The notes: generated from the letters alone by a model not told the origin. A DNA stretch of 52,625 nt from an uncultured Clostridia bacterium (GCA_949948985.1 CATLIG010000013.1:1-52625), one strand, 5' to 3'. Counted from the stretch's first letter, positions 1-9,128 are shown. A program made the numbers and translations.

Positions 1-129
1 ATGTCTACATTTTGGGATCGCTTTTGTTTATTCCTGTCCCAGCAATTGTATACTACTTCCCCTGGCGGTAATCAACATTCTCTCAATCCCTTTTTCTTGT
101 TGTGTCTACCTTATAGGGTACATTATAAT
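1..129. other. no supported gene at left edge
   Basis: No ribosome binding site, conserved motif or RNA structure is visible. An open frame runs through positions 1-282, but its second half is a dispersed repeat and its translation looks like no known family, so it is not called as a gene. Confidence 0.5.
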
Positions 130-270
130 AAAAATCCTTTTCGCTTTGTTAGTGGCTGGTCGCAAAGCTGCGCTTTGTTGCTCGCCTATATGTCACAGTC
201 AGTCGGCGTAGGCTACGGCTATGCTCTCCTTCCACTGCCTTGCGAAAATAATTTTTATGACTTGACTATA
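130..270 (+). repeat. family A dispersed palindromic repeat, copy 1 (truncated)
   Basis: From AAAAATCC at 130 the sequence matches the core of the 208-bp copy at 5543-5750, including the block GCTTTGTTAGTGGCTGGTCG. The left terminal inverted repeat is missing. The right end is shortened to TTGACTATA at 262-270. Together with copy 3 it defines a subfamily with a longer centre. Confidence 0.8.
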
Positions 271-336
271 CTTGCTGTATAAAACAAAAAATACAACAGA
301 CCCACTATTTTTTAATAAGGGAGATTTAAAATTAAT

Positions 337-786
337 ATGAAAATACAAGAACTTCTCTTGAGTTTACTTCCGCATTGGAATTATCGTATCGCTAAACCTT
401 TTAAACAGCTTTTAGACGATGGAATAAGTCTTGAAATGTATTATTGTATAAAAACCCTTCAATGGAAAGGCGGTATTATGTCTATGTCTGAATTATGCCA
501 TTTTACTAAGACACCAAAAGACCAGATGACAAAAATGTCAAACCGCCTTGTGGAGCATAATCTTGCGGAGCGTGTATTCGACCCGTCAGACCGCCGTATT
601 ATTAAACTTAAACTTACGGATAAGGCACAGCTTTATATAGACCATTTTATAGATAATGATGTAAAATGTTTCGAACCTTTTTTATCTCAGCTAAACGAAG
701 AAAATCTAAAAAATTTTGAATGCGCACTTAAACTTCTTCTGAAGGTATTTTACGAATTGCCATGTAATGAAAATTCAGGCAAATAA
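337..786 (+). CDS. MarR-family transcriptional regulator
   Basis: This 149-residue protein has the size and layout of a MarR dimeric winged-helix repressor. The helix-turn-helix lies around residues 45-75 (SMSELCHFTKTPKDQMTKMS). It is followed by a wing with the typical D-x-R-DRR pattern (FDPSDRRIIKLKLT, about residues 81-94) and a C-terminal dimerisation helix. A GGGAG ribosome site lies about 14 bases before the ATG. The next gene on the same strand is a MATE exporter. A MarR regulator beside a multidrug exporter often controls it, but a repeat-bearing gap of 375 bp separates them, so control of that gene is inference. The inducing ligand cannot be read from the sequence. Confidence 0.88.
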   Translation: MKIQELLLSLLPHWNYRIAKPFKQLLDDGISLEMYYCIKTLQWKGGIMSMSELCHFTKTPKDQMTKMSNRLVEHNLAERVFDPSDRRIIKLKLTDKAQLYIDHFIDNDVKCFEPFLSQLNEENLKNFECALKLLLKVFYELPCNENSGK

Positions 787-853
787 TTAAACCGTAGTAA
801 AAACAATAAAATAATGAACAAATAATATTTACATCAATTCCGTAATAGACATA

Positions 854-1017
854 TATAGTCAATCAAATTAAAAATAAATAAGTTCAGCGGTTAAAAATCC
901 TTTTTGCCGCGTTGCCGTCGGTCGGCATAGGCAGTCGGCTATGCTCTCCCTCCGCCGCCTTGCAAAAATAATTTTTTGCTCGCCTCCTTTTTCTTATTTT
1001 CAAGTTGATTGAATATA
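854..1017 (+). repeat. family A dispersed palindromic repeat, copy 2 (full length)
   Basis: This 164-bp element starts TATAGTCAATCAAATT and ends GTTGATTGAATATA, so the ends are inverted repeats. The G+C-rich centre (GCCGCGTTGCCGTCGGTCGG) contrasts with the AT-rich flanks. An inner hairpin pairs GCATAG with CTATGC across GCAGTCGG. It fills most of the gap between the MarR and MATE genes. Confidence 0.88.
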
Positions 1018-1040
1018 AAAGGAAAATCATTTTACTTAAT

Positions 1041-1070
1041 AGACCTGTTTAACAGACTTCTTAACCTGAC
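1041..1070 (+). repeat. family B repeat end (fragment)
   Basis: AGACCTGTTTAACAGAC followed by TTAACCTGAC resembles the left end of the complete family B element at 8966-9128. No inverted partner was found nearby, so this looks like a remnant. Confidence 0.45.
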
Positions 1071-1161
1071 ATTTAAGAGGAACGACTTTCGCCGGAATTT
1101 TAGATAAAATATTTTTTCTGTCTATATGGAAATTACCATAATATCAAAGGAGGTATATATT

Positions 1162-2520
1162 TTGGAAAGTGAAAATATAAAACTAATGGAAAAAATACCT
1201 GTTTCAAAAGCCATTTTAAAACTCTCGCTCCCTACTGTACTAAGTACAATTATATCATTACTTTACAATCTTACGGATACATATTTTATAGGGCTTCTTG
1301 ACGACCCTATTCAGCTTGGCGCTATTTCTCTGACATTTCCGGCTTTTATAATAATTCAGGCTATAGGAAACATTTTCGGAAACGGCGCTCCGTCTTATAT
1401 TTCACGATGTTTAGGCGCCAAACGTGAGGACGAGGCAAGGAAAACAAGTGCTGTTTCTGTGTATTCCTCTGTATGTGCCACATTGGTGATGACAATATTC
1501 TGTTTTATATTTATGAATCCAATTCTTGACATTCTCGGAACAAGTCCGGATACAGTAGGGCCTACACGCTCATATTTACAGATTATTGTTGGATTAAGCT
1601 TTATTATGACGCTTCAGATTATTCTTCCGGCTATGCTCCGTTCAGAGGGAAAAGTAAAACAGGCGGTTACAGGTATGATAATAGGTACCATTCTTAATAT
1701 TATACTCGACCCGCTGTTTATTATGGTTTTTGACCTTGGGGTAGCCGGAGCGGCGTGGGCAACTATGATAGGAAACTCTTTTGCCGTTATATATTACCTT
1801 ATGGTTTATTTAAAAGGCAATACAGCACTTTCAGTTAAATTCCGAGATTTCAGTCCAAGCAAAAGGATTTTTTCACAAGTTTTGAAAATAGGTTTTCCAA
1901 CGTCTTTAGCTCAAGTCATTATGAGTTTTTCAAACATAATTTTAAATAATATCGCGGGTAACTATGGAGATTATGTGATTTCTGCTTATGGTGTATCAGG
2001 TAAATTAATTATGATGGTATTTATGATTACAATGGGATATGTGTCGGGTTATATGCCTTTCGCCGGATATAATTTCGGTTCCGGTAATATAAAACGACTT
2101 ACGGCGGCGCTTAAATTCACCGTTTTGTCAGGTACAGGAATATGCCTGTTTCTACTTATTCCATTTATATGGCTTGCTCCCGCATTTCTTGAGGCTTTCA
2201 CTACCGAACCTCAAATAATAGAAACAGGGACGGCATTTTTGAGAGCTCAGGCATGGGCGGTGCCATTTATGGCGATACAGCTTTCAATGATGTCCACATT
2301 TCAGGCCACCGGTCAGGCAATTCGAGCCACAATTGTAAATTTAGGACGTCAGTGTATTTTCTATATACCATTTTTATACCTGTTCAATTATTTGTGGGGA
2401 TTACAGGGACTTCTTTACGCTCAGATGGCAGCAGATTTATGTACTACTGTTACCGCTGTTCTGATAGGCGTGTCACTTCTTCACAAGCTGCATAAACAAA
2501 ACAGCTCCCAACCCATTTAA
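1162..2520 (+). CDS. MATE-family multidrug/sodium antiporter
   Basis: A 452-residue polytopic membrane protein of the MATE (NorM/MepA/DinF-like) family, which exports cationic drugs or metabolites with sodium or proton uptake. It opens with the usual PVSKAILKLSLPTVLSTIISLLYNLTDTYF-type first helix and has about twelve hydrophobic segments in two pseudo-repeats of six. SLTFPAFIIIQAIGNIFGNG is typical of the N lobe. A TTG start is chosen because a perfect AAAGGAGGT (1146-1154) sits seven bases before it. An upstream in-frame ATG at 1126 has no ribosome site and would place the Shine-Dalgarno inside the gene. The MarR gene upstream may regulate it. The substrate is unknown. Confidence 0.92.
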   Translation: MESENIKLMEKIPVSKAILKLSLPTVLSTIISLLYNLTDTYFIGLLDDPIQLGAISLTFPAFIIIQAIGNIFGNGAPSYISRCLGAKREDEARKTSAVSVYSSVCATLVMTIFCFIFMNPILDILGTSPDTVGPTRSYLQIIVGLSFIMTLQIILPAMLRSEGKVKQAVTGMIIGTILNIILDPLFIMVFDLGVAGAAWATMIGNSFAVIYYLMVYLKGNTALSVKFRDFSPSKRIFSQVLKIGFPTSLAQVIMSFSNIILNNIAGNYGDYVISAYGVSGKLIMMVFMITMGYVSGYMPFAGYNFGSGNIKRLTAALKFTVLSGTGICLFLLIPFIWLAPAFLEAFTTEPQIIETGTAFLRAQAWAVPFMAIQLSMMSTFQATGQAIRATIVNLGRQCIFYIPFLYLFNYLWGLQGLLYAQMAADLCTTVTAVLIGVSLLHKLHKQNSSQPI

Positions 2521-2540
2521 AAACATGAAAATCAATTTTT

Positions 2541-2570
2541 AAAAACCGCGGGCAGCACCCGCGGTTTTAT
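2541..2570. terminator. bidirectional rho-independent terminator
   Basis: A perfect 7-bp G+C stem (CCGCGGG / CCCGCGG, loop CAGCA) is flanked by A-run and T-run. It lies between the convergent MATE and spoIIE genes, 20 bp past one stop codon and 2 bp from the other, and can serve both. Confidence 0.9.
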
Positions 2571-2572
2571 CC

Positions 2573-4984
2573 TTAAATCAGCACATATGGGGCAGCGCCC
2601 ACAGTTTTAATTCTGACTTTCGCCACTAAAACTGTCATATCGTCTTTCGCTGTACCTCCTGATAATTCCTTTGCGGCATTTAAAATTGTTTCGGAAATAG
2701 TATGAGGGTCTTTATTTTTTACTGACCTTATAATATTTTCAAGCCTGTCATTGTCATCTTCCTGAATAAAACAATCTCTTACCCCGTCTGTAAACATAAT
2801 AATCAAATCACCGTCAAAAAGCTGTCTTGAGCTCGTTTCCATGTCAACTTTCTCTAGCATACCCACAGGCAGGGACGATGAGCTTATTACCTCCGTCTTG
2901 TCACTGGAAACGATAAAAGACTCACACGCTCCTATTTTTACAATTTCACACATACCGGAATACATATTTATTGTACATATGTCAAGAGTGGAAAAACTCT
3001 TAGGCTCGGATTTAAGTACAAGCACAGAGTTTATAAGCTTTACGGCAATCTCCTTGTCAAATCCTGTTTCCATAAAATTCTCAAAAAGTTCTATAGCGGC
3101 GGCACTTTCCTCTTTCGCTCTTACTCCCGAACCCATACCATCAGAAAGAGCCAGGAGATATGACCCGTTTCCAAGGTCCATAAAAGTATGGCTGTCGCCG
3201 GATTCCCTGCTGTCCGCCTTTGTTGCCCGCGAAACCCCTGTGGTAATTGTAAACGGCTGTTCTTCTGCAAGTTTAAGCTTGCATATATTTTTTCCGTTTT
3301 CAATAGCCGTACTGCAATGATAAATTCCCTTGTACATATTTTTTCCAAGAACCTTATTTACAACAGGTATTATTTCCTTTAAACACATATGTCTGCCATA
3401 ACAGGAATCATGAGTTATAATTACCTCTGTTTTTTTGTCCTTGTTTTCCGTAACAGCGGCGGAATAAATTTTTATACCGTTTTCTGTAAGAGTTTCCGTA
3501 AGTTTTTTAGACATATCATCGTCAAATGAAAATTCCATAGAAAGTTCTTTTGAAAAACTGTTTATAATATCCGATATTCCTGCTATTTGATTTCCCATAA
3601 GCTCTCTGCTTTCAGCGATTTTATTTTTCCATACCATATTAAGCCTGTATGTCTCAAAAAGTCTGTTTGTAACCTCGGCAAGCTTATCGGCGTTAATACA
3701 GTTTTTTCTGAACTCGGCAGGCATATCATAATAACCCACCTTACCGTTTTTCTCACATAAAGCGAGTATTCCGAAAAAAATCTGATATGTATTGTAAAAA
3801 TTATTTTTCCAGCAGAAATTTCTCATATCGCAGTTTGTACATACCTCAGCATATACATCGTCAATAAGGTCGTCTACCTCGTCTTTTGATAAATTATTTC
3901 TTTTTTCCGATAAGTTTGAAAAAGTTTTTGAAAGACGGGAAAAAGATTCTGAAAACCCGTTCAGTCTGTGAGATATTATATCCCTCATTCTCAAAATGTA
4001 TGCCGATGCCGTATCCGGAAGAGGGGTTATTTCAGGAATTACCGATGGAATTTTTTCAAGAGGAATAATAAGAAACAGCATTATAGCGAGTACCGCTGAA
4101 AAAATAGTTTCCTCTGTAAGAAGATTTCCGTCAGCGTATACAAAGCAAATTGCTGATGAAAATATAAATGATATAACAGTAAACAATTTATTCATATTCC
4201 TTGATATACCGCATACTGCGCCTGTTATGCCAAATATCCATGAATACTCCACACAAAGGCTTCCGGAGGTCATCAAAACCGTTGATAGAAGTATGCCTGA
4301 ACAGCAGCCAACAGCGCTTCCGTTTTTATATGCCGCAATCATTACAATAAGCATTAAAAGTGTAAACATAACAGAGATATTTCCCATATAAATATCGGCC
4401 GACCCTGCTACGACAGCTCCTATAAGTATTGATAAACTCAAAATATCATTACTTTCAAACCGTCTTTGTCCAATATTAAAATATACAGTGTTTATTCCCT
4501 GATTCAGTACATAAGTCAGAGCAAACACCAAAATACCCTCAAGCATAGCCAAAACCGTATAATAAAGAGAAAATCCATTTAAAAAAGCTATTAAAAGTCC
4601 CGATATAAGTACGCAAGACGTACCTGTTATGCTTTTAATGGCTATAGAGGTCTTGTCCGTGCTGTTTTTAAGGCATACGTTAAATAATGACATTATAACG
4701 ATACATATTAGATATTTTGATGTATAAATACCGCCGCTGCTTAACATAAGTCCTGGTACAGCAAGAGCTGAAACAGCGAAGAAAATTTTTCCCGAATATA
4801 AAAATACCGACAAAAAAGCTATTATAACAGGGTTAAGACCTTGAAACACGCATATCCTGCCTATAAAAAAACTTAATATTGTAAGTACAAAAGCAGCGAT
4901 TGTTTTTTTTGTTATTATAAAATTTTTTTTATCTGACTTTTGAACGGCTGTCGTATTTAATGTCTTATTAAGTATTTTTTCCAT
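2573..4984 (-). CDS. spoIIE: stage II sporulation protein E, serine phosphatase
   Basis: This 803-residue protein matches SpoIIE in size and layout. Residues about 25-310 form roughly ten membrane helices. The middle region carries the family's cysteine cluster (CTNCDMRNFCW, about 380-395). The C-terminal ~210 residues are a PP2C phosphatase with metal-binding aspartates in LALSDGMGSG and MFTDGVRD. In Bacillus SpoIIE sits at the asymmetric septum, binds FtsZ and dephosphorylates SpoIIAA to free sigma-F in the forespore. A GGAG ribosome site precedes the ATG. The gene stands alone between terminators, and a possible Spo0A-type promoter lies upstream. Its presence is strong evidence that the organism makes endospores. 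Confidence 0.96.
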   Translation of the reverse strand: MEKILNKTLNTTAVQKSDKKNFIITKKTIAAFVLTILSFFIGRICVFQGLNPVIIAFLSVFLYSGKIFFAVSALAVPGLMLSSGGIYTSKYLICIVIMSLFNVCLKNSTDKTSIAIKSITGTSCVLISGLLIAFLNGFSLYYTVLAMLEGILVFALTYVLNQGINTVYFNIGQRRFESNDILSLSILIGAVVAGSADIYMGNISVMFTLLMLIVMIAAYKNGSAVGCCSGILLSTVLMTSGSLCVEYSWIFGITGAVCGISRNMNKLFTVISFIFSSAICFVYADGNLLTEETIFSAVLAIMLFLIIPLEKIPSVIPEITPLPDTASAYILRMRDIISHRLNGFSESFSRLSKTFSNLSEKRNNLSKDEVDDLIDDVYAEVCTNCDMRNFCWKNNFYNTYQIFFGILALCEKNGKVGYYDMPAEFRKNCINADKLAEVTNRLFETYRLNMVWKNKIAESRELMGNQIAGISDIINSFSKELSMEFSFDDDMSKKLTETLTENGIKIYSAAVTENKDKKTEVIITHDSCYGRHMCLKEIIPVVNKVLGKNMYKGIYHCSTAIENGKNICKLKLAEEQPFTITTGVSRATKADSRESGDSHTFMDLGNGSYLLALSDGMGSGVRAKEESAAAIELFENFMETGFDKEIAVKLINSVLVLKSEPKSFSTLDICTINMYSGMCEIVKIGACESFIVSSDKTEVISSSSLPVGMLEKVDMETSSRQLFDGDLIIMFTDGVRDCFIQEDDNDRLENIIRSVKNKDPHTISETILNAAKELSGGTAKDDMTVLVAKVRIKTVGAAPYVLI

Positions 4985-5049
4985 AAAAATTCTCCTTTGC
5001 TTAAATATTTCATATTTATATCAATTTACAAATTTTTCAATGTAAAATA

Positions 5050-5081
5050 ATTATAACAATACATAGAAAAAAATTATGTCA
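5050..5081 (-). promoter_or_regulatory. candidate spoIIE promoter with wide spacing
   Basis: On the minus strand TGACAT (5076-5081) is followed by a 20-base spacer and a perfect TATAAT (5050-5055), 66 bases before the spoIIE ATG. Spo0A-activated sigma-A promoters such as Bacillus spoIIE are known for spacers of about 21 bases. I see no perfect TGTCGAA Spo0A box. Confidence 0.4.
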
Positions 5082-5221
5082 TTTTATACGCATACCTCAA
5101 TTGAAAATCCCAATTTTTTTTACAAATTTTTTTGAGTTACAGCAATTTTTAAAAGGGTTTACTGGTGTAAACAGAGTAAACTGTTTTTAAAAATTGATTT
5201 CCGTAAACCACAAAAAAAATG

Positions 5222-5250
5222 TTGCAATTAAAAAAAAACAATGATATAAT
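5222..5250 (+). promoter_or_regulatory. sigma-A promoter of the T-box-tyrS unit
   Basis: TTGCAA, a 17-base spacer and a perfect TATAAT (5245-5250) place transcription start near 5257, just before the T-box leader. Confidence 0.7.
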
Positions 5251-5259
5251 ATTTTTTAA

Positions 5260-5490
5260 ACGATAACAAACTATGACCCGGAAAAAAAGTTTATGGTTAC
5301 AAAATCAGAGAGTGGGGCGGTTGCTGAAAGTCCCGCAGAACATAAATAAAAATACAGCCGGCGAGTTTCCCAAAAGGGCGTTATACGTGCGTTAAACGTT
5401 TAGAGAGATGGTTACATTTTTATATAACCGTAATTAAGGTGGTACCGCGAGTCTGTTCGTCCTTATGTGGATAACAGGCTTTTTATTATA
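5260..5490 (+). promoter_or_regulatory. T-box riboswitch, tyrosine-specific
   Basis: The leader contains the hallmark T-box sequence AAGGTGGTACCGCG at 5436-5449, whose TGG side bulge senses the uncharged tRNA end. It is followed by a terminator stem AGTCTGTT / AACAGGCT (5450-5457, 5473-5480) and a T-run. Stem I elements are visible from AGAGAG near 5308 to GGCGAG near 5360. The specifier position reads TAC (5353-5355), the Tyr codon, which fits the downstream tyrS. Uncharged tRNA-Tyr should stabilise the antiterminator and allow tyrS transcription. A 208-bp family A repeat separates the terminator from the tyrS start. Confidence 0.93.
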
Positions 5491-5512
5491 CCGGAAAACA
5501 CTGTTTCACATC

Positions 5513-5750
5513 ATAGTTAATCAATTTAAAAAATGAATAAGTTATAGTCAATCAACTAAAAAATTGAACAAGTTCAGCGGTTAAAAATCCTTTTCGCTTT
5601 GTTAGTGGCTGGTCGCAAAGCTGCGCTTTGCTGCTCGCCTATGCGTCCCAGTCAGTCGGCGTAGGCTACGGCTATGCTCTCCTTCCACTGCCTTGTAAAA
5701 ATAATTTTTATCTCGTTTCCTTTTATCCATTTTGAAATTGATTGACTATA
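5513..5750 (+). repeat. family A repeat, copy 3 (208-bp variant plus an extra left end)
   Basis: The main element spans 5543-5750, from TATAGTCAATCAACT to ATTGATTGACTATA. Its core matches copy 1 and is about 44 bp longer than the common form. Directly before it, 5513-5541 is a second diverged left end (ATAGTTAATCAATTT), which suggests a tandem or nested insertion followed by deletion. It lies inside the transcribed leader of tyrS, after the T-box terminator. Confidence 0.87.
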
Positions 5751-5772
5751 AATAATAAAAAGGAGGATAAAA

Positions 5773-6999
5773 ATGTCAAACGTATTTAATACCCTGAAAG
5801 AAAGAGGATTTATTGAACAATCCACTCACGAGGAAGAAATAAAAGAACTTCTTGAAAAAGAAAAAGTAACCTTTTATATAGGGTTTGACCCAACCGCGGA
5901 CAGCCTTACGGTAGGTCACTTTTTAACGGTAATGGCAATGAGCCATATGCAGAAAGCGGGACATAGACCCGTAGCTCTTGTAGGGGGTGGAACGGGAATG
6001 GTAGGCGACCCGACCGACCGTACAGATATGCGCCGAATGATGAACGATTCAGAAATAGACCATAATGTAAACTGCTTTAAAAAACAATTATCACGTTTTA
6101 TAGACTTTTCCGATGATAAAGCCATAATCGTAAATAACGCTGACTGGCTCAGGAATTTAAATTATATTGAGTTTATAAGGGAAATAGGGGTACATTTTTC
6201 CGTAAACAGAATGCTTACGGCGGACTGTTTTAAAACGAGAATGGAAAAAGGTCTTTCATTTTTTGAGTTTAATTATATGCTTATGCAAAGCTATGATTTT
6301 CTTGAGTTAAACCGCCGTTACAACTGTAAACTTCAGCTTGGCGGAAATGACCAGTGGTCAAATATACTCGGAGGGGTAGACCTTATAAGAAGAGTTGAGA
6401 ATAAATCAGCGTATGGCCTTACATTCAAACTCTTAACAACAAGCGACGGCAAAAAAATGGGCAAAACTCAAAAAGGAGCCGTATGGCTTGACCCTGATAA
6501 GACAAGCCCTTATGAGTTTTACCAGTACTGGAGAAATATAGCCGACAGTGACGTGTCAAAATGTCTTGGACTTCTGACATTTCTTCCAATGGAAGAAGTA
6601 CGGGAGCTTTCGGCATTGCGTGATAATAAAATCAATCAGGCGAAAGAAACTTTGGCTTATGAACTTACAAAAATAGTACATGGGGAAGACGAGGCAAAAA
6701 AAGCTCAGACAGCCGCCCGTTCACTTTTCAGCGGAGCAGGTTCAGGCGGTTCTGTTCCAACAACAGAAATACCAAAACCTGATTTATCCGATGGAATAGG
6801 AATAATCGAGGCTCTTGAGAAAACAAAATTAAGCCCGTCAAGAGGTGAGTCAAGAAGACTTATCCAGCAGGGAGGAATAAAAGTAGCCGATAAAAAAGTA
6901 GAAACAATCGATTATGTAATAACCTCCGAAGTATTTGAAAATGACGAGGTTCTCATTCAGAAAGGCAAAAAAACATTCCATAGAATAAAACTTGTATAA
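5773..6999 (+). CDS. tyrS: tyrosyl-tRNA synthetase
   Basis: A 408-residue cytoplasmic class I synthetase that charges tRNA-Tyr. The Rossmann domain shows Y35, D39 and the HIGH-type signature T46-V-G-H49 in [12 protein letters not shown]. The [11 protein letters not shown] block binds tyrosine. The KMSKS-type loop is K228-M-G-K-T232. An S4 RNA-binding domain occupies the last ~65 residues ([18 protein letters not shown]). Length and order match bacterial TyrS of the TyrS1 type. GGAGG lies seven bases before the ATG. A tyrosine T-box upstream independently supports the call. A strong terminator follows. Confidence 0.97.
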   Translation: MSNVFNTLKERGFIEQSTHEEEIKELLEKEKVTFYIGFDPTADSLTVGHFLTVMAMSHMQKAGHRPVALVGGGTGMVGDPTDRTDMRRMMNDSEIDHNVNCFKKQLSRFIDFSDDKAIIVNNADWLRNLNYIEFIREIGVHFSVNRMLTADCFKTRMEKGLSFFEFNYMLMQSYDFLELNRRYNCKLQLGGNDQWSNILGGVDLIRRVENKSAYGLTFKLLTTSDGKKMGKTQKGAVWLDPDKTSPYEFYQYWRNIADSDVSKCLGLLTFLPMEEVRELSALRDNKINQAKETLAYELTKIVHGEDEAKKAQTAARSLFSGAGSGGSVPTTEIPKPDLSDGIGIIEALEKTKLSPSRGESRRLIQQGGIKVADKKVETIDYVITSEVFENDEVLIQKGKKTFHRIKLV

Positions 7000-7018
7000 T
7001 CCGATAAAAACAGTAAAA

Positions 7019-7056
7019 AAGGTCTGCCTTGCTAATCTTAGCAAGGCAGACCTTTT
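7019..7056. terminator. bidirectional terminator between tyrS and OPT gene
   Basis: GGTCTGCCTTGCTAA (7021-7035) pairs perfectly with 7038-7052 and is flanked by A-run and T-run. It lies between two convergent genes. Confidence 0.93.
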
Positions 7057-7060
7057 TATT

Positions 7061-8944
7061 TCAGCCTTTCTTTTTAAATCCCCAAAATGATAAAATAAGC
7101 AAGGCAAAAAATATAATACTTCCTACAATACCAAAACTAAAAACATCCGACTTATTGATAATATCCGAAAAAGCTCCTCCTTTAAAAGGAATTACAGCTA
7201 AAACCGCCAAAATAATTCCCATAAGCCCCTCTCCGGCAATAAGTCCTGATGAATATAAAATACCATTTTCAACATCTTTTTTGCTTTCTTTTTTTCTTTC
7301 AAAAAGCCACCTTATACTTCCGCCAATCATAATTGCGGTGCTAAGATGAATAGGAAGATATAGCCCAACCGCAAAAGGAAGAACAGGAATTTTAAGTATC
7401 TCAACAATAAGAGCAATAAAGGCTCCCACAAAAACAAACGTCCATGGCAAATTTCCGTCCATAACTCCCTCTACGACCATTTTCATAAGAGTAGCCTGCG
7501 GAGCGGGTAAATCACCTTTTCCATATCCCCATGCCATGTTAAGGAGATAAAGAACACCTCCTATGGTAACCGCCGAAACAATAACACCTATAAATTCACC
7601 TATCTGCTGTTTTTTTGGAGTAGCACCAAGTAAAAATCCTGTTTTAAGGTCTTGAGATGTATCCCCCGCCACAGCTCCGACAATGCATATAACAGAACCT
7701 ATAGCGATAGCGGAAAGCATACCCTCTCTTCCCATAATACCTGTCGCTTTCAGAACTACAGCGGAAATAAGCAAAGTAGCGATAGCCATGCCTGACACTG
7801 GATTGTTGCTGCTTCCTACAAGACCAACAAGCCTTGATGAAACCGTAGCGAATAAAAATGAGAAAAAAGCGATAATAATCGCGCCTGTAAAATTAACTGG
7901 TATAGTAGGTACAAGCCATATAATAATTATTAAGAGTAAAATTGTAATTCCAATAACTTTTATCGAAATATCCCTATCTGTTCTTTCCTGAGGTATTTCT
8001 GAATTTTTATCATTTTTAAGACCTCTGAAAGTATTTATAATTGTTTTAAAAATAAGAGGAATGGTTTTTATAAGGCTTAATATACCGCCCATGGCGACAG
8101 CGCCTGCTCCTATATATCTTATATAACTTCCCCATAAAGCAAAGGAGTCCATAGAAGAAACTGGGACGTCCGCGGGAAACAGAACATTGTTTCCCGCAAA
8201 AACGCTTATAAGAGGCATAATAACAAGCCACCCCAAAATACCTCCCGCAAACATATAAGAAGCTATTTTTGCGCCGCATATAAAGCCCACGCCTAAAAGA
8301 GCCGGTAATACGTCAGAGCCAAAGCCGCCTCCTTTAAACTTATTAAACTCCATATGGACTTGTGATGGAAATAGTTTCATACCATCGGTAATAAATTTGT
8401 ATAAAGCGGAAATTCCAAGTCCGGAAAATACAACACGCGCTCCCTTTCCGCCCTTTTCACCCGCCATAAGAACTTCAGCACAGGCAGTACCTTCAGGATA
8501 TTTTAAACTTTTATGTTCACGTACAATCAAAGCTTTTCTGAGAGGAACCATAAATAAAACGCCTAATATTCCTCCGCATAAAGCGATAATTGTAATATTT
8601 AATAAGGACGCCTGTTCTCCGCCCCATTCCGTTTCCCACATAAATAAAGCCGGCAATGTAAAAATAGCGCCCGCCGCTACAGATTCTCCCGCAGAACCTA
8701 TAGTTTGTACAATGTTGTTTTCAAGTATAGACTCTCTTCGTAAAACAATTCTTATAATTCCCATAGAAATAACAGCGGCGGGTATTGAAGCGGAAACAGT
8801 CATTCCCACACGCAGACCAAGATAAGCGTTTGCCGCTCCAAAAATCACAGCAAGAACAATACCTATAACAACTGATATAACCGTAATTTCAGGCAACTTT
8901 CTATCTGAAGAAATAAATGGCTTAAAATCTTCCTCTTTTTTCAT
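7061..8944 (-). CDS. OPT-family oligopeptide transporter
   Basis: A 627-residue membrane protein with about fourteen to sixteen hydrophobic segments and the conserved blocks of bacterial OPT transporters. These include the N-terminal AYLGLRVGMTVSASIPAAV, the FMVPLRKALIV segment, and KYPEGTACAEVLMAGEKGG around residue 150. OPT proteins take up small peptides, and sometimes metal chelates, with protons. The C-terminal half has the matching PFAVGLYLPIHLSTAIMIGG block. GGAG precedes the ATG. It is monocistronic, convergent with tyrS and isolated upstream by a repeat-bearing gap. The substrate cannot be deduced. Confidence 0.92.
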   Translation of the reverse strand: MKKEEDFKPFISSDRKLPEITVISVVIGIVLAVIFGAANAYLGLRVGMTVSASIPAAVISMGIIRIVLRRESILENNIVQTIGSAGESVAAGAIFTLPALFMWETEWGGEQASLLNITIIALCGGILGVLFMVPLRKALIVREHKSLKYPEGTACAEVLMAGEKGGKGARVVFSGLGISALYKFITDGMKLFPSQVHMEFNKFKGGGFGSDVLPALLGVGFICGAKIASYMFAGGILGWLVIMPLISVFAGNNVLFPADVPVSSMDSFALWGSYIRYIGAGAVAMGGILSLIKTIPLIFKTIINTFRGLKNDKNSEIPQERTDRDISIKVIGITILLLIIIIWLVPTIPVNFTGAIIIAFFSFLFATVSSRLVGLVGSSNNPVSGMAIATLLISAVVLKATGIMGREGMLSAIAIGSVICIVGAVAGDTSQDLKTGFLLGATPKKQQIGEFIGVIVSAVTIGGVLYLLNMAWGYGKGDLPAPQATLMKMVVEGVMDGNLPWTFVFVGAFIALIVEILKIPVLPFAVGLYLPIHLSTAIMIGGSIRWLFERKKESKKDVENGILYSSGLIAGEGLMGIILAVLAVIPFKGGAFSDIINKSDVFSFGIVGSIIFFALLILSFWGFKKKG

Positions 8945-8965
8945 AAAGTAATCTCCTTAATCTTT

Positions 8966-9128
8966 AGACCTGTTTGGTAACCTGAACGATGACCATTGGC
9001 AAGAAATTTTTTATCAGACGAAGCATAATTTTTGCAATAATACCCGCAGCAGTATTTAAAAAAAATTATGAAAAGTATGACGAAAAAAGGTCTATCAAGC
9101 GATATTGAGCAGGTTATCGAACAGGTCT
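8966..9128 (+). repeat. family B dispersed palindromic repeat, copy 1
   Basis: This 163-bp element begins AGACCTGTTTGGTAACCTGA, and its end, read on the other strand, begins AGACCTGTTCGATAACCTG, so the termini are near-perfect inverted repeats. The interior is non-coding. It lies in the 487-bp gap between the OPT gene and the flagellar block. The rest of that gap holds only a terminator at 9222-9260. Confidence 0.75.

Noticed and set aside
1..282. 93-residue open frame at the left edge
   Set aside because: Half of it is a family A repeat (130-270), it lacks a ribosome site and its translation matches no family.
854..1017. Family A copies as ordinary terminators
   Set aside because: Several lie before genes or inside leaders, orientation varies, and they have conserved ends bounded by TA, which does not fit a simple terminator.
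1126..1161. ATG start for the MATE gene 12 codons upstream
   Set aside because: The perfect AAAGGAGGT lies inside that extension and fits the TTG at 1162.
2841..3320. Plus-strand open frames across spoIIE and similar shadows in other long genes
   Set aside because: They lie fully inside strong genes on the other strand, without ribosome sites or recognisable domains.
5466..5474. Perfect DnaA box (TGTGGATAA) in the T-box terminator loop
   Set aside because: A single 9-mer in a riboswitch with its own explanation is likely chance; only the four-site cluster at 17487-17526 was kept.
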